A stretch of DNA of 64,000 nt. Source: Bacillota bacterium (GTDB lineage Bacteria > Bacillota > Clostridia > Acetivibrionales > DSM-27016). Location of the stretch: positions 66,665 through 130,664 of the forward strand of contig JAEWDM010000007.1 in NCBI GenBank assembly GCA_023390115.1. The letters are read 5' to 3'. The notes below the pieces were generated by a model that saw nothing but the letters and a program-made list of their open reading frames with translations, was not told where the DNA came from and did no database searches. Shown here one piece after another: positions 35,055 to 42,970 of the stretch. Made by a program: the position numbers and the translations under genes. How positions within the stretch are numbered: the stretch's first letter is position 1; each line of letters opens with the position of its first letter.

Positions 35055-37151
35055 TTATTTTATAATTGAATTGCTCAGTATAAACGCCGCAAAAACAATT
35101 GATACCATTGAAAGAAGCTTTATTAATATATTTATGGACGGTCCGGAGGTATCCTTAAAAGGATCCCCTACGGTATCGCCGACTACTGCGGCCTTATGAC
35201 CATCCGATCCCTTGCCTCCATGGTTTCCCGCCTCAATATACTTTTTGGCGTTATCCCACGCACCACCGGAATTGGCCATCATGATGGCAAGCACAAAGCC
35301 TGTCACGGCAGCACCGGCAAGCATGCCCGCAACACCGTTCACTCCAAGCACCAGTCCAACTACGATAGGCGCTATTATGGCTATCAGCGCAGGTGCTATC
35401 ATCTCTTTCTGCGCCGCTCTTGTACAGATGTCAACGCATGATGCGTAATCAGCCTGTGCGGTCCCTTCCATAAGACCCTTAATTTCCCTGAACTGCCGCC
35501 TTACCTCCACAACAATCTTCTGAGCCGCCCTGCCTACGGCATTCATTGTAAGGGCAGCAAACAGGAACGGAAGCATCCCTCCTATGAACAATCCTATCAG
35601 CACAGGAGGATTCATGATTGACAAATCGAATTTAAAATCCGGATTTATAAGCTTTATCTCATCAACATAAGCCGCAATGAGTGCAAGAGCCGTCAATGCC
35701 GCAGAACCTATGGCAAAGCCCTTCCCTGTGGCAGCGGTAGTATTTCCAAGAGAGTCTAGGGCATCGGTACGCTTTCTTACCTCTGGCTTCTGGTGCGACA
35801 TCTCTGCAATACCTCCGGCGTTGTCAGCCACAGGTCCGTATGCGTCTGTTGCAAGAGTAATACCCAGTGTGCTAAGCATACCTACGGCAGAAATACCGAC
35901 TCCGTACAGTCCAAGCCCGAAATCGGCCGCTCCCCCCGCCAGATAATAGCTTGCAAGCACCGCAATACCTATTATTATAACGGGAATTGCTGTAGATGCC
36001 ATACCCAGTGAGATACCGCCTATAATTACAGTCGCAGGCCCCGTAAGCGAAGTGCCCGATAAATTCTGTGTAGGCTTGTATGTATCCGAGGTAAAATATT
36101 CCGTAAAGAACCCTATGAGTATTCCGGCAAGAAGCCCGCTTATAACGGCCCAGTAAACTCCGATGTGCTCGCTGCCAAGAACGCTTCTCACGAGGAAAAA
36201 GGACACAACCGCAATAATTATGCTGCTTATATATACGCCTCTTCTCAGAGCTCTAAGCAGAACCTTCTGCTCCGCCTTTTCTCCCGAGCGCACAAAGAAG
36301 GTTCCTACTATGGATGCCAGAACTCCTATCGCAGCCATTATAAGCGGAATGGTAACACCTCTTGTGCCAAGACCCGCTGCAACAGCCAGTGCGCTTGTCG
36401 ATACTATGGAGCCCACATAGGATTCATACAGGTCGGCACCCATTCCCGCCACATCTCCTACGTTATCTCCAACATTGTCCGCTATAACAGCGGGATTTCT
36501 CGGATCATCCTCGGGTATCCCCGCCTCTACCTTTCCTACCAGATCGGCGCCTACGTCTGCGGCCTTAGTAAATATACCGCCGCCGACACGCGCGAAAAGA
36601 GCCATTGAGCTTGCGCCCATACCGAATGTGAGCATAGCGCTCGTTATCTTTTGAATCCTGTCAGCCTCGGCAATGTCGGCATAGAACCAGTCCAGGAAGA
36701 AATACCATATGCTCAGGTCCAGAAGCCCCAGACCCACAACAACAAGACCCATTACCGCACCGCTGGAAAATGCCACTCTCAGGCCTTTATTAAGGCTGTC
36801 CTTGGCGGCATTGGCAGTCCTGGCATTTGAGTTTGTTGCCATTTTCATTCCCAGGAAGCCCGAAAGACCGGAAAAAAATCCGCCTGTCAGAAACGCGAAG
36901 GGTACAAACGGAGTAAGATAGCCAAAGAACGCCATTATACCCAAGATAATAACCATGACTACGAAAAATAACGCAACCCCCGTATACTGCCTCTTTAAAT
37001 ATGCATTAGCACCCTGACGGACAGAAGCAGCTATTTTTTTCATTTCATCGGTTCCCTCGCTGTGCTTCATTACGCTGAAGGCAAGATATGCGGCAAAACC
37101 CAAGGCAATGATTGAACCGGCCGGAGCCAGAACTATCAGATTAAAATCCAT
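35055..37151 (-). CDS. hppA: Membrane-bound ion-translocating pyrophosphatase, K+-dependent type
   Basis: A 698-aa protein with about 16 hydrophobic segments. It couples PPi hydrolysis to H+ or Na+ export. Catalytic stretches: AADVGADLVGKVEAGIPEDD, NPAVIADNVGDNVGDVAGMG, TDAYGPVADNAGGIAEM and AVVGDTVGDPFKDTSGPS. The motif GNTTAATGKGFAIGSAALTA has Ala where K+-independent enzymes have Lys, pointing to the K+-dependent subfamily. Whether it pumps H+, Na+ or both cannot be settled here. ATG at 37151 has GGGGG 9 nt upstream. Confidence 0.95.
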   Translation of the reverse strand: MDFNLIVLAPAGSIIALGFAAYLAFSVMKHSEGTDEMKKIAASVRQGANAYLKRQYTGVALFFVVMVIILGIMAFFGYLTPFVPFAFLTGGFFSGLSGFLGMKMATNSNARTANAAKDSLNKGLRVAFSSGAVMGLVVVGLGLLDLSIWYFFLDWFYADIAEADRIQKITSAMLTFGMGASSMALFARVGGGIFTKAADVGADLVGKVEAGIPEDDPRNPAVIADNVGDNVGDVAGMGADLYESYVGSIVSTSALAVAAGLGTRGVTIPLIMAAIGVLASIVGTFFVRSGEKAEQKVLLRALRRGVYISSIIIAVVSFFLVRSVLGSEHIGVYWAVISGLLAGILIGFFTEYFTSDTYKPTQNLSGTSLTGPATVIIGGISLGMASTAIPVIIIGIAVLASYYLAGGAADFGLGLYGVGISAVGMLSTLGITLATDAYGPVADNAGGIAEMSHQKPEVRKRTDALDSLGNTTAATGKGFAIGSAALTALALIAAYVDEIKLINPDFKFDLSIMNPPVLIGLFIGGMLPFLFAALTMNAVGRAAQKIVVEVRRQFREIKGLMEGTAQADYASCVDICTRAAQKEMIAPALIAIIAPIVVGLVLGVNGVAGMLAGAAVTGFVLAIMMANSGGAWDNAKKYIEAGNHGGKGSDGHKAAVVGDTVGDPFKDTSGPSINILIKLLSMVSIVFAAFILSNSIIK

Positions 37152-37552
37152 AAAAAACATCCCCCTTGATACCATATAATGATAATTTTGAATATAGCCG
37201 TCTTAGACAGCAGGCAGTTTAATTTTGCTTAAAGGCCTACCGTATAGCAGCTTATAATAAATACTCAAAACATAAGCATACATAAAAAGCTTAAGCCCTG
37301 TACGGGCAAAAAGCATACGATACTTACTATCAAGCAGTAGCTTTGTAAAGGTTTAAAATTACCAAAGACCAATTACGGCAGAGTAGTAATACATCCTTTC
37401 ATCAAACATCAATAATGCCGGAAGCATTATCGTTCCATAAAAATAGCTTAATTAATACTGCAGTATTAATATAAAAATTAACTGGTTTTCATCACTTATG
37501 AAGTTATCAAAATCCTTCACCATTTTACATTATAATACTTCCTTAAGGAATA

Positions 37553-37594
37553 CACAATATCATATATTAAAATTTTTTAATATATGATATTGTG
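37553..37594. repeat. Perfect 18-bp inverted repeat with 6-nt loop
   Basis: CACAATATCATATATTAA (37553-37570), loop AATTTT, and its exact reverse complement (37577-37594). Very AT-rich, so weak as a terminator. It sits next to the palindrome TTCCTTAAGGAA, at the boundary of the defence module. Confidence 0.85.
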
Positions 37595-37618
37595 TTAAGC
37601 CGCCAAAGCCCCATACAC

Positions 37619-37656
37619 ATAAAAAAGCCACCCGACACTATAATCAGATGGCTCTT
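37619..37656 (-). terminator. Terminator of the CBASS operon
   Basis: Minus strand: GAGCCATC, loop, GGGTGGCT followed by TTTTTTATG. About 80 bp after the cap3 stop codon. Confidence 0.75.
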
Positions 37657-37735
37657 TCGTGTGTCATTAGGTCAAAATAGATGCAGGTTTTTGTGTGGAT
37701 GAAGCTGTGCACCATTAATAAACCTTAAAAATAAT

Positions 37736-38215
37736 TCATTTCAACTGTTTCAAAGTCGTATAGCGCTTATTTGAAAAAACACTAATAAAAAGCTCCCAAT
37801 TATTACTGTGACCACCAACAATAATTAATATAGGCTCAGGGCATTTTAATTTAGAATTATGTGCCAAAGTAATCATTTGACTAATATCTGTGCAACTGGG
37901 ATTTGTAGACGCATTAGGATGATAGTGCCATTCCCCTAAATAAAATTGATCTTGATCCCAAGCCGCATCTAAAAGTTTTTTTAGTCCACATGAGCTTCTG
38001 TGAAAATTACATCTGGCATGTTTAGAGTTCTTTGGAGGTTCGGTTATTTGTAAGATATTTGCCGTTGCTTGATTTAAAGAGTAATTGCCTATTAATATGC
38101 CGCCCGTTTCATAAGGGTTAGCTCTTTCGCAATATAAAAGCATTTTTTCATATGCTGTTTTAGAAATAATTATATTGTATATCTGATTTTTATCTTGAAA
38201 AAATAAATTATCCAT
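37736..38215 (-). CDS. cap3: CBASS Cap3: JAB/JAMM-family isopeptidase
   Basis: A 159-aa metalloprotease of the JAMM/MPN+ family. The zinc site is complete: Glu36 in YETGGILIGNY, then EWHYHPNASTNPSCTD, giving His97, His99, Ser107 and Asp110 (HxHx7Sx2D). In type II CBASS, Cap3 removes the conjugate formed by Cap2 on the CD-NTase C-terminus. Its ATG overlaps the cap2 stop by 8 nt (ATGGATAA). Last gene of the operon; terminator follows. Confidence 0.93.
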   Translation of the reverse strand: MDNLFFQDKNQIYNIIISKTAYEKMLLYCERANPYETGGILIGNYSLNQATANILQITEPPKNSKHARCNFHRSSCGLKKLLDAAWDQDQFYLGEWHYHPNASTNPSCTDISQMITLAHNSKLKCPEPILIIVGGHSNNWELFISVFSNKRYTTLKQLK

Positions 38216-40028
38216 CTTCTTTTTTATTCACCATCACATAACCCTCAAAAAATCCGTTGCATTCTCTCTGCTCATATATAAGTGAAAGCATTTTTTCGGA
38301 TTTTGATAGAATATAATTTTCAATTGCTTTCACAGCGGTTGCAGCTGCAATCCAAATATCATCACTTCGCCCAGGAAAAGTAGGATGCCAGCAACCAGTT
38401 CCATCCCTTGGTAGATGATAATTATCGTATAGAGCCATTTCATTGTGTAAATAGGGCGATATTAATTCATAAAAATTATTAAAGTTTGGAGTCTGATTAT
38501 TCGCCAATGCAATATATAAACGCTTTGCTCCCAAACCAACAGATATTGAAGCTAAAATATGTTTTCTTTTCAAATTAACGCTTTGGAAAATATTAAGAAC
38601 GCTATTTTCTCCTGTACAATCAATGATTATATCATATTTATCCAAATCAATATTGGTTTTAAATTCTTCGTCAATTGTTATTGTATCATTTATTACCTCA
38701 ACATTTGCATGTGGACTTAAGGAATTAAGATAACTGCATAAGGATAATTCTTTAAGTTCACCAATATTGTTTATATTTAGGACATGTCGAGATAAATTCC
38801 CGACTTTAAATATGTCGGAGTCTACAATAGTGAGATTGTAGACTCCAGAGCGTACAAGTATTTCTCCTACCGATGCGCCAATACAACCAGCTCCAACAAT
38901 CAACATCTTTTTTCTAAGCAAAAAGTTATTCATCTTACCTCTGTTCGATATTTCTTGTTGGTTCCAGTTCTCTGAAATAATCCACTCTACCTTTGCCTTT
39001 TGGTTTAAAACTTCACTTTTGTCACGAAACCACCAACCCTGCTGATTGGCTCTAAAACCCTTTGCTGTCTTTTTTCCGTATGATAAAACTGGTAAATACA
39101 ACGCTTTCCAAGAAATAAATTCATGCTCTCCATCAAAAACTCTAGGAATAGGAAAACCAAGTAGAAGTAAATGCCGTCTTCCATCTCGAATTCTTGAAAC
39201 CATATTTTTCAACACATCCATAATATCAATGTGTTGATTATTGCATGCATCTATTAAATCGCCAAAAGTTTCTGGTGCTTGCCACTTATTAATTACTGGA
39301 GGTTTATTCAAAAGTATCCAAAGAGCATTGATTGGAGGTGATATATTCGTTTTTGAAAGTTGCTTGCCCCATTTTGTATAATGCTCAATATTGCCATTTA
39401 ATGATTTGAATAGTTTTACATAATACACAAATGGTTTGCTTTTATACACATCTAATTCTGCGATTCCATATCTGCATTCAGTACTTTCCCATTGCATAAA
39501 CGTAACAACATCTTCAGAAAAGGCAAATTGCATTTCCAATATATTGCTTAAAGTGAAATCAGGCAATTCAAACGGTTCATCCTCTGAAACTAATTTGTCT
39601 TTTGCAGCTAGCTCAAGCCAGTTAATTGCCCGTTTTACATGATACAGCAATCGTTCATCAACATTATGCGGCTCTGACTGGAAAGCAGATATAGTATTTA
39701 TCTCAAGACACAATGCGCCTTTTCTCCATAAGCCATTCTTTTCAACTTTAGCGTTGCTAGACTGATGGTATAAGGTCACATTCATACTGTTTTCCACATC
39801 AGGATATACTTTAATTTTTCCTTTTGGATATTCAGATTCAACCACAATATACCACTGAGATACTTGCGGAAAATATGGTGTTTTATAATCAATAGACATT
39901 CCTAAATGCAAAAACCATACTTTTAACTCATTATCAAATCTCCAATCATCCATTATTTTGACCTGTGATAATGAATCTAAAGCTCTTCGAGCCTGATTTA
40001 ATATTACAAGAACTTGTTTTTCTTCCAT
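38208..40028 (-). CDS. cap2: CBASS Cap2: E2-E1 ubiquitin-like conjugation enzyme
   Basis: A 606-aa fusion. The N-terminal E2-like domain (about 1-155) has the catalytic Cys107 in KGALCLEINTISAF. A linker of about 200 residues follows, then the ThiF/E1 adenylation domain from about 370: KMLIVGAGCIGASVGE (GxGxxG, 379-384), IVDSDIFKVGNLSRHV, IIDCTGENSVL. The E1 catalytic Cys546 is in GTGCWHPTFPGRSDD. In type II CBASS Cap2 ligates the CD-NTase C-terminus to a target and primes the synthase. It starts directly after the cdn stop and overlaps cap3. Confidence 0.95.
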   Translation of the reverse strand: MEEKQVLVILNQARRALDSLSQVKIMDDWRFDNELKVWFLHLGMSIDYKTPYFPQVSQWYIVVESEYPKGKIKVYPDVENSMNVTLYHQSSNAKVEKNGLWRKGALCLEINTISAFQSEPHNVDERLLYHVKRAINWLELAAKDKLVSEDEPFELPDFTLSNILEMQFAFSEDVVTFMQWESTECRYGIAELDVYKSKPFVYYVKLFKSLNGNIEHYTKWGKQLSKTNISPPINALWILLNKPPVINKWQAPETFGDLIDACNNQHIDIMDVLKNMVSRIRDGRRHLLLLGFPIPRVFDGEHEFISWKALYLPVLSYGKKTAKGFRANQQGWWFRDKSEVLNQKAKVEWIISENWNQQEISNRGKMNNFLLRKKMLIVGAGCIGASVGEILVRSGVYNLTIVDSDIFKVGNLSRHVLNINNIGELKELSLCSYLNSLSPHANVEVINDTITIDEEFKTNIDLDKYDIIIDCTGENSVLNIFQSVNLKRKHILASISVGLGAKRLYIALANNQTPNFNNFYELISPYLHNEMALYDNYHLPRDGTGCWHPTFPGRSDDIWIAAATAVKAIENYILSKSEKMLSLIYEQRECNGFFEGYVMVNKKEDG

Positions 40029-41138
40029 CTATGCAAATCTTCCTTCTGGAACTGCTTCTGTTTTTTCAGTACGAGTCGTAAACCCTGTTGATGAATTGGA
40101 TTTTGGCGGAGCCGGGGCAGGGGGAAACTCATTACCAAATAAGTCTCTCCATTTGCAAACACTGTCGTATAATTCTTCACAATCAAAAGCTTCACGGGCT
40201 ACTTTGGCAGCATCACAAACAGTATCATAAAAGTCAGAATATTCTTCATCAGTTATTCTTGCGAAGACATCGTGCTCAGGAACACCCCTATCAGCTAAAA
40301 AAGGTTTATTAGAATATTGGGAAACTATGTTTTCCAAGGTTAGTACGATACCTTCCGCAACACTATTAACATTGTCTGGACAACAATCACCAATAAAATG
40401 TTCCAACGGATAGCTCTTTGGATGTTTGACCTCTGGATGTTTCGTTTTACGCCACCATTTCAATGCCTTAACAATATTTATATAGTGCGTATTACAATTC
40501 TTGTTTTTTTCTACTGTCCACCTAATCTGTTCAAGTGGATGTGTTTTATCCCATTCTTCAGCTTCACGGTCAGGAATTAGAAGCGGCTCGGATTTCCACT
40601 GAGCTTCACCATCTGATTTACAAAATATGTTATAACTGCTTCCAAGTAACGTATTGTCAAATGACTTTATAAGTGTGTTATACTCAAAGTCTTCAATTGT
40701 ATATTCAGAAGTAATAGCCTTATCTTGAAGTACACCCGTTTCGCTTTCGCTTGGTGCAGAGGTCGGCACTATATCCAAATCAACATAGCTTAAGCTAATA
40801 CCTATCGATCTGCCTTGAATTCTATATTTGTCTTTGTAGTGCTTTTCTAAAAATGGAACAAATAAATCTAATGCTTCCTCTGGTGTATATTCTTTAGAAT
40901 CTAATTTTGTTACAACAATAACATCGACATCTGATTTGTTGCCATTCTTGGGCTTTACTGCTGTTGAACGTCGGTAGCTTCCTTGCAGAAAGGTGCTAAT
41001 AATAATGTTTGACAATGTTTCATCTTCGTTTAACCTTTTTCTTAATGTCGTATGCCCTGTTTTCAGATCATTTACCTGATTGTCAGACAAACGAATATTC
41101 GACAAGAAATCTTTAAAATACGATGGTACGGTAGCCAT
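40029..41138 (-). CDS. CBASS CD-NTase (cyclic oligonucleotide synthase)
   Basis: A 369-aa nucleotidyltransferase of the SMODS/CD-NTase group. The active-site loop is FLQGSYRRSTAVKP (Gly53-Ser54), followed by SDVDVIVV (Asp70, Asp72) and the third acid in YVDLDIVP (Asp122). The C-terminal part is helical, and the last 30 residues are a Pro/Ser/Thr-rich flexible tail (PPAPAPPKSNSS...) ending EGRFA, suitable for Cap2-mediated conjugation. It should make a cyclic di- or trinucleotide on phage infection; which one is not readable. AAAGGAGG precedes the ATG. Clade assignment would need a tree. Confidence 0.94.
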   Translation of the reverse strand: MATVPSYFKDFLSNIRLSDNQVNDLKTGHTTLRKRLNEDETLSNIIISTFLQGSYRRSTAVKPKNGNKSDVDVIVVTKLDSKEYTPEEALDLFVPFLEKHYKDKYRIQGRSIGISLSYVDLDIVPTSAPSESETGVLQDKAITSEYTIEDFEYNTLIKSFDNTLLGSSYNIFCKSDGEAQWKSEPLLIPDREAEEWDKTHPLEQIRWTVEKNKNCNTHYINIVKALKWWRKTKHPEVKHPKSYPLEHFIGDCCPDNVNSVAEGIVLTLENIVSQYSNKPFLADRGVPEHDVFARITDEEYSDFYDTVCDAAKVAREAFDCEELYDSVCKWRDLFGNEFPPAPAPPKSNSSTGFTTRTEKTEAVPEGRFA

Positions 41139-41151
41139 AAATAATCCTCCT

Positions 41152-42543
41152 TTAATTTGTAAAGTCTATTGATGGCGAATATGAGCAAGAATTTCGTTGT
41201 TCAAAATCATATTCGTATAAAATGCATTTACCAAATCCCTGTGAATTTTGTCCTAAGAAAAACATAAATGCGTTTGGTGCAGAAGCAAAAATATGTAGAG
41301 TTGCACGGCGCTCAATCGTGCTTCTTTGTGCAATAGCACTGTAAACAGAATTAGCTAAAAAAGCTGCGTGAGTTCCATCTTGTATCGAAAAATTTGTACC
41401 ACCAACTTCACTGGGCATACAGTTAATAATGCGTCCAATTAGTAAATCGCTTTCTTTAATGAATTCTATCACATCGTCGTAGATGTTGCGAGTCACATTT
41501 AAAATTAATGCAGAATCACCTTGATTTTGATCAAATTTTTCATGCGAAATATCCCAACAAGAATAGTTTCTTTTAGATAATAATTTCACATCCCATAATA
41601 CAATACCATTAGTTGCTGATTTCTGTATTGGAAAAACATTAATGCCGGATTTACTATCTAGAATTCGCCCTGCTGCAAAAGCTAAAGACATATGTGTATC
41701 TAAAAACATTTGATAAGCATGCTCTTGGCTTGTATTTGCGAGTAGGAATTTTTCCAAATCTTCATAAATATCCTTGTTCCAATTATATTTGTCTTTTATA
41801 TACCGACCATCAAACTTATTGATCAAGGACAAGCAACTCTTTGCCTCTTCCTCCAGATTTTCCGTTCCACGGGTAAAGCTTTTAATTCCAATAGATATTC
41901 TTTTAGGGGAGTATTTATCGGCTACAAGAAAAATGCGTTTTTCCAATTCTTCATCGAATTCTTTTCTAATAATACCTTTCCCTTGTGTTGAAGATATCAT
42001 CTGGTCATTTACAGTAGCCGAAGCAATGAAACTAATTTGATCAAAAGTCATCACTTGATTGCTATATGAAATATACTGGTGTAATGAATCTCTTACAATT
42101 TTCTCCAAAACTTCTATTTCAAACGGCAAAATAAAAAAACGCATTATTTTCTCATCAAGCAAATTAGTATCAAATCCACATAGCGATAATTCTGCTTCTT
42201 TGTCAAGTGTTTTACTATAATATTTTTCAATTGACTTCATAAATGTATTAGCGTTCTTATCACATTGCCCGATTAAAAATAATTCATATTCAGGACTCTT
42301 TATATCATCTATAAGGTCAACAAGCCATTTCTTTATGTCTGACTTAGAGAATGCATTTATTGATGATTTTACCTGTATACATTTAATAATCTGATTATCT
42401 TGCTCTAAAGCTATATCAACCTTATCATTTGTTGTTGGAAACTCGACATATATCTTATCCCAATTACGCTTATCAGTTAATGCTTCTAATACTGAAGCAA
42501 ACCCTTGGTATAAAAATCCCCGTGAGGCTTCTTTTCCACCCAT
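41152..42543 (-). CDS. cap4: CBASS effector Cap4: DUF4297 nuclease fused to SAVED
   Basis: A 463-aa effector. The N-terminal PD-(D/E)XK-like DUF4297 domain reads IYVEFPTTNDKVDIAL...IIKCIQVKSS, with Asp43 and Gln57-Val-Lys59 as probable catalytic residues. The C-terminal half is a SAVED domain (about 240-460): an alternating beta/alpha pattern ending HIFASAPNAFMFFLGQ and GKCILYEYDFE, typical of the family. SAVED binds the cyclic nucleotide and activates double-stranded DNA cleavage, killing the infected cell. First gene of the CBASS operon, 13 bp upstream of the CD-NTase; an HTH gene lies 60 bp before it. Confidence 0.9.
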   Translation of the reverse strand: MGGKEASRGFLYQGFASVLEALTDKRNWDKIYVEFPTTNDKVDIALEQDNQIIKCIQVKSSINAFSKSDIKKWLVDLIDDIKSPEYELFLIGQCDKNANTFMKSIEKYYSKTLDKEAELSLCGFDTNLLDEKIMRFFILPFEIEVLEKIVRDSLHQYISYSNQVMTFDQISFIASATVNDQMISSTQGKGIIRKEFDEELEKRIFLVADKYSPKRISIGIKSFTRGTENLEEEAKSCLSLINKFDGRYIKDKYNWNKDIYEDLEKFLLANTSQEHAYQMFLDTHMSLAFAAGRILDSKSGINVFPIQKSATNGIVLWDVKLLSKRNYSCWDISHEKFDQNQGDSALILNVTRNIYDDVIEFIKESDLLIGRIINCMPSEVGGTNFSIQDGTHAAFLANSVYSAIAQRSTIERRATLHIFASAPNAFMFFLGQNSQGFGKCILYEYDFEQRNSCSYSPSIDFTN

Positions 42544-42603
42544 CTATCCCTCATCCTCCATTACATCTTACAAGCGGAATGCTAAATAAGATTTTACTTC
42601 ACT

Positions 42604-42783
42604 TCAAAAATTATCAGAACCTTTATATCGGCCATCCTTAGGTTTCACCGCATCCTTTGGTATCGCCCAAGTAGCCCCAAACCGAACAGCACCCGGTATT
42701 TTACCCTGTGCGCAAAGTACCTGTACCCGGCGTGGAGTGATTGCCCATTTTTCCGCTGCTTCTTTCGCTGTCATATAGTCCAT
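42604..42783 (-). CDS. Small helix-turn-helix (excisionase-like) DNA-binding protein
   Basis: A 59-aa MerR/excisionase-fold protein: MDYMTAKEAAEKWAITPRRV and QVLCAQGKIPGAVRFG, then TWAIPKDAVKPKDGR. Such proteins are frequent in mobile and defence islands of Clostridia, often just upstream of defence operons. ATG at 42783 is preceded by AAAGGA at 8 nt; a longer frame upstream has no site. It is oriented into the CBASS operon, 60 bp away, and could be its regulator or a recombination directionality factor of the adjacent element. Confidence 0.8.
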   Translation of the reverse strand: MDYMTAKEAAEKWAITPRRVQVLCAQGKIPGAVRFGATWAIPKDAVKPKDGRYKGSDNF

Positions 42784-42900
42784 TAAAACGTTCCTTTGCC
42801 GAATAAATATTGTATATATTATATATCGCAGCGGCGAATAAAGCAATCAAATTCGTGTAAATTATGGAAATATTCACAGTATTATGATGAAACGGATTGA

Positions 42901-42970
42901 AAAATAGCAGAAAATCTGTCCAAGAGAGAAAAGTAGCCAGCTTTTGCGGCGGCTTCTCCTGCTATTTTTA
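42901..42970 (-). terminator. Inverted repeat at the recombinase end, probable terminator
   Basis: AAAAATAGCAG (42901-42911) is the exact reverse complement of CTGCTATTTTT (42960-42970). The latter overlaps the stop codon region of the recombinase gene. An inner AAAAG/CTTTT dyad adds structure. On the minus strand it ends in TTTTTC. It could be a terminator, or part of the element's end. Confidence 0.5.

Larger units (their letters stand above)
37152..37735. other. Non-coding junction between core genome and defence module
   Basis: About 580 bp without a credible gene. It holds the hppA promoter region (right of 37151), a 12-bp palindrome TTCCTTAAGGAA (37539-37550), the 18-bp perfect inverted repeat described separately, and the CBASS terminator at the end. 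Base composition changes here from the core to the more AT-rich defence genes. Confidence 0.6.

Noticed and set aside
42604..42783. HTH protein as a fifth CBASS gene
   Set aside because: Orientation and spacing allow it, but this small HTH family is general in mobile islands, so membership is not shown.
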